Shown piece by piece: positions 1 to 7,972 of a stretch of 64,000 bases of DNA; position 1 is the first letter of the stretch, and each line of letters starts with the position of its first letter. The notes under the pieces are model-generated. The model was not told the DNA's origin. It was given only the letters and a program-made list of their open reading frames with translations, and searched no databases. The position numbers and the translations under genes are program-made. The stretch is from the NCBI GenBank assembly GCA_004558205.1, contig SFDM01000001.1, positions 124,001 through 188,000 on the forward strand. Reading direction: 5' to 3'. This DNA comes from Pyramidobacter piscolens. GTDB taxonomy: Bacteria > Synergistota > Synergistia > Synergistales > Dethiosulfovibrionaceae.

Positions 1-171
1 CTTTTCAACGCAGGGCTGGTCATCTTCATCTTCACGTTCTTCGTGTCGGTGGTGCGCAAGGAGCCTTTCAAGCCCGCCTTCCTCGAGATGATCTGCATCA
101 GCTTCAGCGTCGCTCTGGTCTCCTTCTTCATCGGCTGGGCCGCGAAAGCCTGGTTGGGCATCGATGCTTAA
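1..171 (+). CDS. C-terminal end of an integral membrane protein (partial)
   Basis: An open frame enters from the left edge and ends at TAA. The 56 visible residues contain two strongly hydrophobic stretches (about 4-18 and 31-50) separated by a short basic segment (VVRKEPFKP), so this is the last two membrane helices of a transporter-like protein. The pattern could fit a VIT1/CCC1-type metal transporter, but too little is visible to name it. It overlaps the start of nudC by 8 bp, so the two are probably co-transcribed and translationally coupled. Confidence 0.6.
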   Translation, partial: LFNAGLVIFIFTFFVSVVRKEPFKPAFLEMICISFSVALVSFFIGWAAKAWLGIDA

Positions 172-949
172 CGACCATAGGGCGCTGATTTTCCGCGGCA
201 GCCAGATCCTGCTGCGCGAGGGACGCCTTCCGTCGGTGCAGGAGGCTTCCGCGCTGGCCCTCGTCGACCAGGGGTCCATGGGCAACCTGGGGCCCGCGGG
301 CTCCATCTGGGGGCGCGTCGAATCCGACTGCGTCCTCCCCGAAGGCTTTGAGGCCCTTGAGCGCCGCGAGCTGAAGAAGCTGGGCGGCATGGAATGTTTC
401 AAGCTCGGCGCATCGGCCTGGGGGCTGGCGGACTGGCACTCTCAGGCGCGTTTCTGCGGCCGCTGCGGCACGCCCATGATCCCCGCGCCAGGAGAGGAAC
501 GGGCCATGAAGTGTCCCAAGTGCGGGCACATGCTCTTCCCCATCATGTGCCCGGCGGTTATCGTGGCCGTCGAAAAGGACGGGCGGCTGCTCCTGGCCAA
601 GAACAAGATGAGCCCTTTCAAGCATTACAGCATTCTCGCGGGATTTGTGGAAGTAGGCGAGAGCTTTGAGGACGCCGTGCACCGCGAGATCATGGAAGAG
701 GTCTCCATCGAGGTGCAGGACCTGCGGTACTTCGGCAGCCAGCATTGGCCTTTCCCGCGTTCTCTCATGGTCGGTTTCACGGCCAAGTGGAAGAGCGGCG
801 AGGTCAAGGCCGACGGGATAGAACTGTCGGAAGCCCGCTGGTTCGACCTGGACGAGATCCCCGCCAACACGCCCTCCACGGTCAGCATCGCAGGACGGCT
901 GATCGAGGACTTCAAAGCCCGGCACAGGAAATCAGGAGCCGCGGATTAA
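164..949 (+). CDS. nudC: NAD+ diphosphatase / NADH pyrophosphatase NudC
   Basis: 261 aa, the usual NudC length. It hydrolyses NAD(H) to NMN(H) and AMP and, in the studied family members, removes NAD caps from RNA; cytosolic. A four-cysteine zinc ribbon is present (C98, C101, C117, C120), followed by a complete Nudix box starting at G160 with the REIMEE core, and the NudC-specific SQHWPFP motif at 192-198 that marks NADH specificity. The ATG lies inside the last codons of the upstream membrane protein gene, suggesting coupling. The stop codon is only 3 bp from a dispersed repeat. Family assignment is firm; cellular role is inferred. Confidence 0.95.
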   Translation: MLNDHRALIFRGSQILLREGRLPSVQEASALALVDQGSMGNLGPAGSIWGRVESDCVLPEGFEALERRELKKLGGMECFKLGASAWGLADWHSQARFCGRCGTPMIPAPGEERAMKCPKCGHMLFPIMCPAVIVAVEKDGRLLLAKNKMSPFKHYSILAGFVEVGESFEDAVHREIMEEVSIEVQDLRYFGSQHWPFPRSLMVGFTAKWKSGEVKADGIELSEARWFDLDEIPANTPSTVSIAGRLIEDFKARHRKSGAAD

Positions 950-952
950 AGC

Positions 953-1169
953 TCGAAGATTTCAGTGCGGAAAACGCAAAGGAAAAACAAGGCCTAAATT
1001 ATTAACAAAAAAACGAATTAGCGTGATGGTAGTTTATATATTTTAATTGATTTTACAGTTCTAAAAGCCTTTCAAGGTTTTCCTTTGCGAACCTTTGTGC
1101 CTTTTGCGTTGAAATCTTTTGACGCGGCTCTTCGATTTGATATTAAGCACGTTAAATGCAAATTAGTAT
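953..1169 (-). repeat. CGCAAAGG-type MITE-like repeat, copy A (left end truncated)
   Basis: Reverse complement of the 40833-41119 copy: it shares the motif TCGAAGAGCC, the block AAAGATTTCAACGCAAA, the central TTAATAATTTAGG region and the end ATACTAATTTG. The outer 35 bp or so on the nudC side are missing, so the element starts almost at the nudC stop codon. No coding capacity. Confidence 0.8.
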
Positions 1170-1174
1170 AAAAT

Positions 1175-1231
1175 AACAAGAGGCAGTTTTTCTTCTTCAG
1201 CTTGCTGAAAGAAGAGAAACTGCCTCTTGTT
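1175..1231 (-). terminator. Hairpin terminator after eda
   Basis: AACAAGAGGCAGTTT (1175-1189) pairs perfectly with AAACTGCCTCTTGTT (1217-1231). It lies across and immediately beyond the eda stop codon. Leftward transcripts run into ATTTTATAC after the stem, a weak U-run. Confidence 0.75.
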
Positions 1232-1916
1232 ATTTGCCCTGCCGGGCTTCTTTCGCCTCGCCGCGGACTTTCGTCACGATGCCGCAGAAAGCTTTGGCCC
1301 GATTCGTCAATTCCTGCCAGTCGCCCGCGTCGACCAGTTCGCGTTTGGTCAGCGCGCCGCTGACGCCCGCGCCGACGCAGCCGGCTCTGAGCCAGTCTTC
1401 GAAGTTGTCCAGCGTCACGCCGGCGGTGGCGATAAACTTGAGGTGGCTCAGAGGCGCTCTGACATTCTTCAGATACTTCAGCCCCAGGTCCCCGGCGGGG
1501 AAAAGCTTGATGAAATCGGCTCCGCAATTGGCCGCGAGCATCATCTCCGAGGGCGTCATGGTCCCGGGGATGGAGACCAGCTTCAGCCGCCGCGTCTCGG
1601 CGATCACCTGAGGATCGGCGTTGGGCGAGATGATGAACTGAGCGCCCGCGGCCCCGGCGACACGAACCTGTTCCGGCGTCAGCACGGTACCCGCGCCGAA
1701 CGTCATGCGGCCCGCCATGAGGGCATTCAGCGATCGGATAGCCTCGGCCGTTTTGTTCAGGCAGTCGGGATCGGCCTGGTCAAAGGTGACCTCCATCAGT
1801 TTCACGCCGCCGTCGTTCAGCGCCCCGGCCAGCTTTATCAAAGCTTCGCCGTAGAGCCGCCTCACGATAACGATCAGCCCTTCCCTTTCAATTGCGCCCT
1901 TCACAATTTCATACAT
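1230..1916 (-). CDS. eda: 2-dehydro-3-deoxyphosphogluconate / 4-hydroxy-2-oxoglutarate aldolase
   Basis: 228 aa class I aldolase of the KDPG/KHG family, cytosolic. It splits KDPG to pyruvate and glyceraldehyde-3-phosphate, or 4-hydroxy-2-oxoglutarate to pyruvate and glyoxylate. The Schiff-base lysine is K137 in FIKLFPA and the conserved glutamate is E42 in LMEVTF; the phosphate-binding loops FGAGT and ATAGV are present. A GAGG-type ribosome site (ccaggacctcctc on the plus strand) precedes the ATG. There is no Entner-Doudoroff dehydratase next to it; it sits beside an ABC importer and upstream of the sugar-acid catabolic block, so it may serve that pathway. The N-terminal half is slightly divergent from enterobacterial Eda. 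Confidence 0.88.
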   Translation of the reverse strand: MYEIVKGAIEREGLIVIVRRLYGEALIKLAGALNDGGVKLMEVTFDQADPDCLNKTAEAIRSLNALMAGRMTFGAGTVLTPEQVRVAGAAGAQFIISPNADPQVIAETRRLKLVSIPGTMTPSEMMLAANCGADFIKLFPAGDLGLKYLKNVRAPLSHLKFIATAGVTLDNFEDWLRAGCVGAGVSGALTKRELVDAGDWQELTNRAKAFCGIVTKVRGEAKEARQGK

Positions 1917-1944
1917 ACCAGGACCTCCTCATATAAATTGTAAT

Positions 1945-2318
1945 CTGCCGAAATGCGGCGTCACTCACTCAACGTCCCAGCGCTCGCCCCCTGCCCCGGC
2001 CTAATCCCCAACGTACATAACACCGGTTGGGCCGGAGGAAGGCTTCTTCGCACCTGAAACGTTTATCGAGCGCCGCCTCCCTGCGTTGCTGGCGTGAGCG
2101 GCGGTTCAAAAGCAAGGTCAAAAGATTGAAACGCAAAGGACGCAAAAGTTCGCAAAGGAAAACTTTAAAGATTTTTAGAACCACAAAACACAGCAAAATA
2201 TATGAATTGTTATTACGTCGATTTGTTTTCCTTGCGGCCTTTGCACCTTTTCTTTTTCATCTTTGCGATGAAAATATTTTGACTTTAATCTTTATGCCGC
2301 TCGATGCGGAGTTTTCTT
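1945..2318 (+). repeat. Compound MITE-like repeat, copy B
   Basis: The first about 160 bp (GC-rich, GGCGTCACTCACTCAACGTC onward) match the reverse complement of 14510-14665. The following about 210 bp match the CGCAAAGG family (AACGCAAAGGACGCAAAAG, then CTTTGCGATGAAAATATTTT). It fills the whole gap between the eda start and the stop codon of the ABC permease gene. Short ORFs in it are incidental. Confidence 0.75.
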
Positions 2319-3961
2319 TAAAAATCCACGTCCTTGCTGCCTGAGAAGCGGAAGAACAGCGCCAGCGACAGGATCGTGGTGGCCGTCAGGACCGTGGAGA
2401 GGGCCGCGGCGGTGCCGTAGCTGGCGCGGACCACTTCAGAGTAGATCGCGACGGACATGGTCCGCGTCGCACCGGTGTACAGGATGATGGAAGAGCTCAA
2501 TTCGTTGATCACCGTCACCCAGCTTAAGATCGCTCCCGTCAATACGCCCGGAAGCATGAGCCGCGCCGTCACGTCCAGGAAGGAACGCAAGGGCGATGCG
2601 CCAAGGCTGACGGCCGCCTCTTCGGAGCTCCGGCCGATCTGATGCAGAATGGCCACGCTGGAACGCAGCGTGTGGGGCAGACGGCGGATGACGAAGGAAA
2701 TGATGATGATCGCCGCGGTGCCGCTCAGCGCCAGAGGCTTCTTGTTGAAGGCCAGAAGCAGCATGATGCCCAGCACCGACCCTGAGATGACGTAAGGGAA
2801 CATGCTGACCAGGTCGATCAGCGACGTCAGCGCGTTCCGCCGCCGCACCGACAGATAGGCCATGAGCACGGCCAGCACGACGATGCAGACGATCGCAGCC
2901 AGGCCGAAACTGTAGGTGTTCAGGATCGACGCGCCCATCTCGTCGAAGACGCTTCGGTAGCTCTCGAGGGAAAATCCCTTGACGAAGGTGGGGCCCACCG
3001 TTTTCAGGAAAGATGTGTAGATTACCGTAGCCTGGGGCAAAATCCCCAGAAGGGCTGCCAGATAGATAAAACCATGGACAAAAAAGCTCTTGGCGCCCTT
3101 GATCTCTTTGGGCTGGACGCGGCGCACCGCGCGCATCTTGAAGGACATGCTGTTGACCACGCAGCGCTGAGTCAGGTAGATGCCTGTGGTGACCGACACC
3201 ATGATCACCGCGATGGCCGCGGCGAAGTTGGCGTTGCCGCCCATCTCGCCCATGAACTCGCGGTAAACCAGCACGGGCATGACGCGGAATCCCTCGCCGA
3301 TCAGCATGGGCGTGCCGAAATCGGCCAGAGAGCTCATGAACACCAGCAGCGCCCCCGCAAGCACTGTTGGCAGGATCAGGGGAATCACCATGCTGACTAC
3401 GTTGCGCGCGGGGCTGCATCCTAGACTCCTCGACGCTTCAAGCAGCGACGGGTCCAGTTTTTTCAGGGCCCCCGACACGTACATAAAAATGAAGGGGTAG
3501 AGCTTGAGCGTCAGCACCAGCACGATGCCGGCAAAGCCGTAGATCGAGGGCAGGTTGATCCCCAGGCTGGCGAAAAACTGGGTGACGATGCCGCTGCGCC
3601 CCAGAAGGAGCACCCAGGAGTAGGCTCCGATGAAGGACGGCGATAGCATGGAGATGATGATCAGCACCTGGACAAGGCGCCGCCCACGGATCCTGAAGCC
3701 GGCCATGAAATAGGCCAGCGGCGCGCCCAGAAGCGTCGCCGAAAGGGTAACGCAGCTGCTGATGGCCAGCGACCTGAACAGGGTCCTGTAATAGTATTTT
3801 TTCGTGAAAAAAGCGGCAAAGTTCTCCAGCGTCCAAGCGCCCGTCTCCACGTCCTTGAAGGCGCTCAAAAACAGGGAAAACAGCGGCGCGACCAGAAAGA
3901 CGGCAAACAGGGCGAAAATGATCCAGGTCACAACTTTCCAGAAGTTCCAGCGGAGGGTCAC
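2318..3961 (-). CDS. Fe(3+)-type ABC transporter permease, fused two-domain
   Basis: 547 aa with about twelve membrane segments arranged as two homologous permease halves, the layout of FbpB/SfuB-type permeases. Each half carries the EAA-type cytoplasmic loop (LLEASRSLGCSP near 175 and EEAAVSLGASP near 447) that docks with the ATPase. The start overlaps the end of the ATPase gene by 4 bp (ATGA), so the two are translationally coupled. It forms a canonical importer with the ATPase and binding protein upstream. The substrate may be ferric iron, but 2-aminoethylphosphonate, thiamine and sugar-phosphate importers have the same architecture. Confidence 0.9.
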   Translation of the reverse strand: MTLRWNFWKVVTWIIFALFAVFLVAPLFSLFLSAFKDVETGAWTLENFAAFFTKKYYYRTLFRSLAISSCVTLSATLLGAPLAYFMAGFRIRGRRLVQVLIIISMLSPSFIGAYSWVLLLGRSGIVTQFFASLGINLPSIYGFAGIVLVLTLKLYPFIFMYVSGALKKLDPSLLEASRSLGCSPARNVVSMVIPLILPTVLAGALLVFMSSLADFGTPMLIGEGFRVMPVLVYREFMGEMGGNANFAAAIAVIMVSVTTGIYLTQRCVVNSMSFKMRAVRRVQPKEIKGAKSFFVHGFIYLAALLGILPQATVIYTSFLKTVGPTFVKGFSLESYRSVFDEMGASILNTYSFGLAAIVCIVVLAVLMAYLSVRRRNALTSLIDLVSMFPYVISGSVLGIMLLLAFNKKPLALSGTAAIIIISFVIRRLPHTLRSSVAILHQIGRSSEEAAVSLGASPLRSFLDVTARLMLPGVLTGAILSWVTVINELSSSIILYTGATRTMSVAIYSEVVRASYGTAAALSTVLTATTILSLALFFRFSGSKDVDF

Positions 3962-5076
3962 TGCGCCGTCCCTCCCTCGATCAGGCTTGCGCCCGTCGCG
4001 GCGTCATAGATGTTCAGCCTTTCGGCGCGAAGGGTTACGTCCATGCCGTCGCCCTCGTTAAACTCGTGGGCCGCGGTGCTGACGTCCTGAGACAGTTCGA
4101 TGGCTTCCTGATTTTCCAGGGGCGAGCAGTCTTCCACGCTGATCTGGTAGTTGATGTAGCGTCCCAGGAAGATTTTTTTCAGCACCCGGGCTTTCAGCCC
4201 CCGACCGCCCGCCTCGGAGCGGGGCACAATGCAGAAATCTTCGGGGCGCGCGCCGGCCACGGCTGCCCCTTCAAAACTTTCGGGCAGGCCGGGAACCCGC
4301 AGAAAATAATGATCGTTGAACTGCACCCGTCCGCCAGCGCTCACGCGGACTTTAAAGAAATCGGAGTGGCCGATAAAGCCCGCCACAAAGGTATTGGCGG
4401 GACGGGAATAGATCTGCACCGGCGAGGCGACCTGCTGAATCACGCCGGCGTTCATGACGGCGATACGGTCGGAGATCGCCAGGGCTTCCTCCTGGTCGTG
4501 GGTCACGTAGACCGTGGTGATGCCGATCTCGCGCTGGATGTCGCGGATCGCCGTGCGCATCTCAATCCTCAGCTTGGCGTCCAGGTTGGACAGAGGCTCG
4601 TCCATCAGCAGCACCGTGGGATGGATCACGATCGCCCGCGCCAGCGCCACGCGCTGCTGCTGCCCGCCTGAAAGCTGCTCGGGCAGCCGGTCCCGGAGCG
4701 CGTCGATACGCGTCACTTTCAGGATGCGGTTCACCCGTTCCTCGGCCTCCTCTGCGGGCAGTTTTCTGAACTTGAGGCCATACTTCACGTTCTTCTCCAC
4801 GCTCATGTGGGGGAAGATCGCGTAATCCTGAAAGACCATGCCGATGTTCCTCAGATGGGCGGGCACGTCGTTGATCACGGAACCGCCGAAGCTGACCGTG
4901 CCTCCCTCGATGGAGTTGAATCCCGCAATCATGCGCAGCAGCGTGGTCTTGCCGCATCCCGAAGGCCCCAGGAGCGTGAAGAACTCGCCGTTTCTGATCC
5001 GTGCGCTCAGCTTTGGAATCACCGCCGCGCCGCCGTATTTTTTTACCACATCGGAGATGATGATCTCCTCGCTCAT
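3958..5076 (-). CDS. ABC transporter ATP-binding protein (FbpC/PotA-like)
   Basis: 372 aa importer ATPase. Walker A GPSGCGKTT lies at 38-46, the ABC signature LSGGQ at 135-139, Walker B VLLMDE at 155-160 and the H-loop THDQEEA near 196. The C-terminal 130 residues form the extra TOBE-type regulatory domain of the CUT1/FbpC group. It energises the permease encoded next and is separated from the upstream binding-protein gene by a strong hairpin. Catalytic motifs are intact. Substrate is not determined by this subunit. Confidence 0.92.
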   Translation of the reverse strand: MSEEIIISDVVKKYGGAAVIPKLSARIRNGEFFTLLGPSGCGKTTLLRMIAGFNSIEGGTVSFGGSVINDVPAHLRNIGMVFQDYAIFPHMSVEKNVKYGLKFRKLPAEEAEERVNRILKVTRIDALRDRLPEQLSGGQQQRVALARAIVIHPTVLLMDEPLSNLDAKLRIEMRTAIRDIQREIGITTVYVTHDQEEALAISDRIAVMNAGVIQQVASPVQIYSRPANTFVAGFIGHSDFFKVRVSAGGRVQFNDHYFLRVPGLPESFEGAAVAGARPEDFCIVPRSEAGGRGLKARVLKKIFLGRYINYQISVEDCSPLENQEAIELSQDVSTAAHEFNEGDGMDVTLRAERLNIYDAATGASLIEGGTAQ

Positions 5077-5114
5077 GCTTCCACTACCTTTCTCTACGGA
5101 CTCTCTACAGACGC

Positions 5115-5155
5115 GGGGCCCATCCCTTCGAAGCTGCTTGGCAGGGATGGGCCCC
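5115..5155 (-). terminator. Intercistronic hairpin between binding protein and ATPase genes
   Basis: GGGGCCCATCCCT (5115-5127) pairs perfectly with AGGGATGGGCCCC (5143-5155). It has no long U-run on the leftward transcript, so it is better read as a partial terminator or mRNA-stabilising hairpin that would favour high binding-protein expression. Confidence 0.65.
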
Positions 5156-5187
5156 GGAATATAATATCCTTTCAGAAACGGGCCGCT

Positions 5188-6189
5188 TTACTCGTAGGCG
5201 ATGAAAAGGTCCTTGAAGTGAGCCAGCCAGGCCTTCTTCATGCTGCCAGCCTTGGAGGTGTCGCCGGGGATCAGGGGAATCTGGTCCGTGTCAGTGAAGT
5301 CACCCGCAAGCTTGACGTCAGCGCGGACGCCGCGCAGGTTCAGCTTGTTGCCCAGAAGGTTCTGCGCCTCGGCGCCGGTCAGGAAGTCGATGAACTTCTT
5401 CGCGTTCTCCAGGTTCTTCGCGCCGGCCACGATGGCGGTGCAGTTGGCCTCCACGAAGCAGCCTTCTTTCATGTAGACGATTTTCACAGGAGCGCCGCTC
5501 TTGACCGCCGCCAGAGCCACTTCCTCATAGGTCAGCCCCACGGTGTACTCGCCGTCGCTGACGCCTTTCCAGACGCCCGACGAGGAGTTCTGAAGCTTGT
5601 TGTCCAGGTTGGCGCAGAGCTTGTCCACATAGTCCCAGCCTTTTTCGGGATCGCCGCCGCCCATGGCGTAGAGCATGTTGCACAGATGGCCGAATCCCGA
5701 CGAGGACGCCGAGGGATCCGTATGGGCAATCTTGCCCTTGAGGGCGGGATTGAGCAGGTCAGCATAGCCCGCCACGGGCACGTCGCCGATCAGGTTTTTA
5801 TTGACCAGAAGGCAGCGCACGGCCAGAGCGTGGCGCGTAATCCAGCCTTCGGAGTTGCGGTAGCGCTCCAGGACGGCGCCGTCGTTGGGCGACAGGTACT
5901 TCTCAAAGCAAGACTCGCCCGCCGCCTTGATCGACGCCAGAGCGCTGCCCCAGAGCACATCGGCCAGAGGGTTGTCCTTTTCGGACTGAATGCGCTTGAT
6001 CAGCTCGCCCACGCCGGCGGAGACCAGCTCGACCTTGATGCCGGTCTGGGCCTCGAACAAAGGCACCAGTTCCTTCACGACGCCTTTGGACACGGTGGTG
6101 TAAATGACCAGTTTGCCCGAATCCGCAGCCGCGGGAGCCGCGCAGAGACACAAAGAAAGAAGAAGCAACGCCGCAAAAACTTTTTTCAT
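5188..6189 (-). CDS. Extracellular solute-binding protein, Fe(3+)/phosphonate ABC type
   Basis: About 333 aa. A Sec signal peptide (MKKVFAALLLLSLCLCAAPA) ends near AAADS, followed by KLVIYTTVSKG, typical of family 1 iron- or 2-aminoethylphosphonate-binding proteins. I chose the ATG at 6189 over one 36 bp upstream because GAGGAGG lies correctly upstream of it and the signal peptide then begins at once. It would deliver substrate in the periplasm to the permease/ATPase pair encoded downstream. No conserved tyrosine pair that would prove iron binding was verified, so substrate is open. Confidence 0.88.
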   Translation of the reverse strand: MKKVFAALLLLSLCLCAAPAAADSGKLVIYTTVSKGVVKELVPLFEAQTGIKVELVSAGVGELIKRIQSEKDNPLADVLWGSALASIKAAGESCFEKYLSPNDGAVLERYRNSEGWITRHALAVRCLLVNKNLIGDVPVAGYADLLNPALKGKIAHTDPSASSSGFGHLCNMLYAMGGGDPEKGWDYVDKLCANLDNKLQNSSSGVWKGVSDGEYTVGLTYEEVALAAVKSGAPVKIVYMKEGCFVEANCTAIVAGAKNLENAKKFIDFLTGAEAQNLLGNKLNLRGVRADVKLAGDFTDTDQIPLIPGDTSKAGSMKKAWLAHFKDLFIAYE

Positions 6190-6336
6190 CGATAAAACCT
6201 CCTCAAAATCTAACAAACACGACATTACCTATAGATACATCATAATCCACGGAAGATTCAAGGTCAAGAGCTCTTTTTATCCAAATTTCGCACCAACTTC
6301 AAGCGACGTCCCGTTCCGCGCAGGACAAGGCGGGGA

Positions 6337-6399
6337 AGCTATGACGGCAAGGCCCCAGCGGCATCGTCTGGATGCCGCCGGGGCCTTGCCGTCATAGCT
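6337..6399. terminator. Near-perfect 29-bp-arm palindrome (bidirectional terminator?)
   Basis: Arms AGCTATGACGGCAAGGCCCC... (6337-6365) and its complement (6371-6399) differ at one base around a 5-nt loop. It lies just beyond the flavoprotein stop codon (6405) and upstream of the binding-protein gene, so it probably ends the long leftward operon. No U-run follows, which is unusual. Confidence 0.7.
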
Positions 6400-6404
6400 T
6401 CGTC

Positions 6405-7922
6405 TCAGATAAAGAACTCTTTCTCGTACTCCTTCGATGTTTCTGGATAGTCCAGGCGCAGATGGGTGCCGCGGCTTTCCTTCCGCTTCAGGGCAGCTCG
6501 GACCATCAGGGCGATGGACTCCAGAATTTGGCGGGCCTCCGCATCCTTTGCGAGGCAGGGCTGGCCCATCATAGATTCCAGCTCGTCCAGCGCTTTCTGC
6601 AACGTCGTCCCGTCGCGGTAGATGCCCAAAGCGTCGGCCGCCAGCGCTTTGGCGCGCGGCACATAACGCTCGTAAACTTCAGGATCGGCGGCATAGTCCG
6701 CCGCCGGAACTTCGACAGCCGGGGGGACAGAGGCCGCGGCGATGCTTTCGGCGCATTGCAGCCCCGACAGCACGGCCTGAGCCGCCGCGTTGCCCGCGCT
6801 GCGGCAGGCGCCGTGAACGCCGCCGCAGGCCTCGCCCACAGCGTAGAGCCCGCTAACGCTGGACTGATAGCCCTCGTCCACGGCTATACCGCCGGAAAAG
6901 CTGTGCGCCATGGGCCCCACTTCCACAAGGCTTTCATTGGGATCCAGGCCGCTGTTCACCAGGCGGTTGTAGAACCACGGATAGGCCTGGAGCACAGTTT
7001 TGTCAATATGCCGCAGGTCGACCCAGACGCCGCCGTTGGAATTCCCTTTGCCTGCCGCCGCCTGACGCCAGATCAGCCGGTTGATCAGCGACTTGGGCGC
7101 TCCGGCCTCGCCCTGGGGCCGCTCTTTCAACAGGAACATTTCGCCGTCGGCATTCAGCAGATGGGCTCCCTCGCCGAGCATGGCCGTTGGGCAGGGTTCG
7201 CCCGCCGCGCCCGGAGGCGACATGACCACCATGGGCTCGTACTCGAGGAATTCAACGTCCACGAGCTTCGCGCCCGCGTCCTTTGCCATGGCAAGCGTGT
7301 TGCCCTTGATGTCGGGAGGATAGGTCGACCTTCCAAAGAGATTGCCCACACCGCCCCAGCCGGCCACGACCACAGGGGCATGGACGCAGAACCGCTCGCC
7401 GCCGGCGCCGCGGAACCAGGCGCCGGCGATCTGTTTTCCGTCGGAAAGCAGGTCCAGGCATTCCACCCCCATGCGAGGCTCCACACCGTACTTTTTGAGT
7501 CCTTCGATCAATTTTTTCAGCATCACGTCGCCGATCAGTTCGGTGGTGCAGCACAGCGACCGCGGGCAGCTGTGCCCCGAGAGGTGGCGCAGCTTCATGG
7601 AGCCGTCGAGGTTCTTCGCGAATTCCACGCCCCAGCGCCGAAGCAGTTCATATCCCTGAAGCGATTTGCGGGCCATGTTCCGGACCAGTTTTTTGTCGCT
7701 GATCCCATAGCCGGCGCGCATCATGTCTTCATAGTACAGATCGCCCGTGTCGCCGTAAGGGTTGCCAGGCAAAACGAAGTTGATCGCCGCGATAAAGGGC
7801 GTGCCGCCCCAGGACGCGGCGTAGACGCCCAGGTCCCGCACACCCAGCTCGCAAAGCCGCGCGGCAGCGGTCAACGCCGCCAGCCCGGCCCCGATGATGA
7901 TCACGTCGTGTTTTTCAGTCAA
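6405..7922 (-). CDS. FAD-dependent oxidoreductase of the fumarate reductase / NadB flavoprotein family
   Basis: 505 aa. The N-terminal FAD-binding motif IIIGAGLAALTAA is followed by the substrate-domain motif HSFSGGIAVD and the second FAD contact GLYAVGEACGGVHGA, as in fumarate reductase and L-aspartate oxidase flavoproteins. The start is TTG, supported by AGAGGTGA six bases upstream; no ATG fits. It lacks a signal peptide, so it acts in the cytosol. It is the last gene of the leftward operon with a TAXI-TRAP transporter, so it may oxidise or reduce the imported acid. No quinolinate synthase or succinate dehydrogenase partner is adjacent, so NadB function is unlikely. Confidence 0.85.
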   Translation of the reverse strand: MTEKHDVIIIGAGLAALTAAARLCELGVRDLGVYAASWGGTPFIAAINFVLPGNPYGDTGDLYYEDMMRAGYGISDKKLVRNMARKSLQGYELLRRWGVEFAKNLDGSMKLRHLSGHSCPRSLCCTTELIGDVMLKKLIEGLKKYGVEPRMGVECLDLLSDGKQIAGAWFRGAGGERFCVHAPVVVAGWGGVGNLFGRSTYPPDIKGNTLAMAKDAGAKLVDVEFLEYEPMVVMSPPGAAGEPCPTAMLGEGAHLLNADGEMFLLKERPQGEAGAPKSLINRLIWRQAAAGKGNSNGGVWVDLRHIDKTVLQAYPWFYNRLVNSGLDPNESLVEVGPMAHSFSGGIAVDEGYQSSVSGLYAVGEACGGVHGACRSAGNAAAQAVLSGLQCAESIAAASVPPAVEVPAADYAADPEVYERYVPRAKALAADALGIYRDGTTLQKALDELESMMGQPCLAKDAEARQILESIALMVRAALKRKESRGTHLRLDYPETSKEYEKEFFI

Positions 7923-7972
7923 ATCAAATCACCTCTTTAACGTCTTCAAAGGATAAAATTTATGTTTTACCT

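Noticed and set aside
6372..7940. Long rightward open frame of 522 codons
   Set aside because: It lies exactly opposite the flavoprotein gene, has shadow-type composition rich in Arg, His, Gly and Ala, and no ribosome site.
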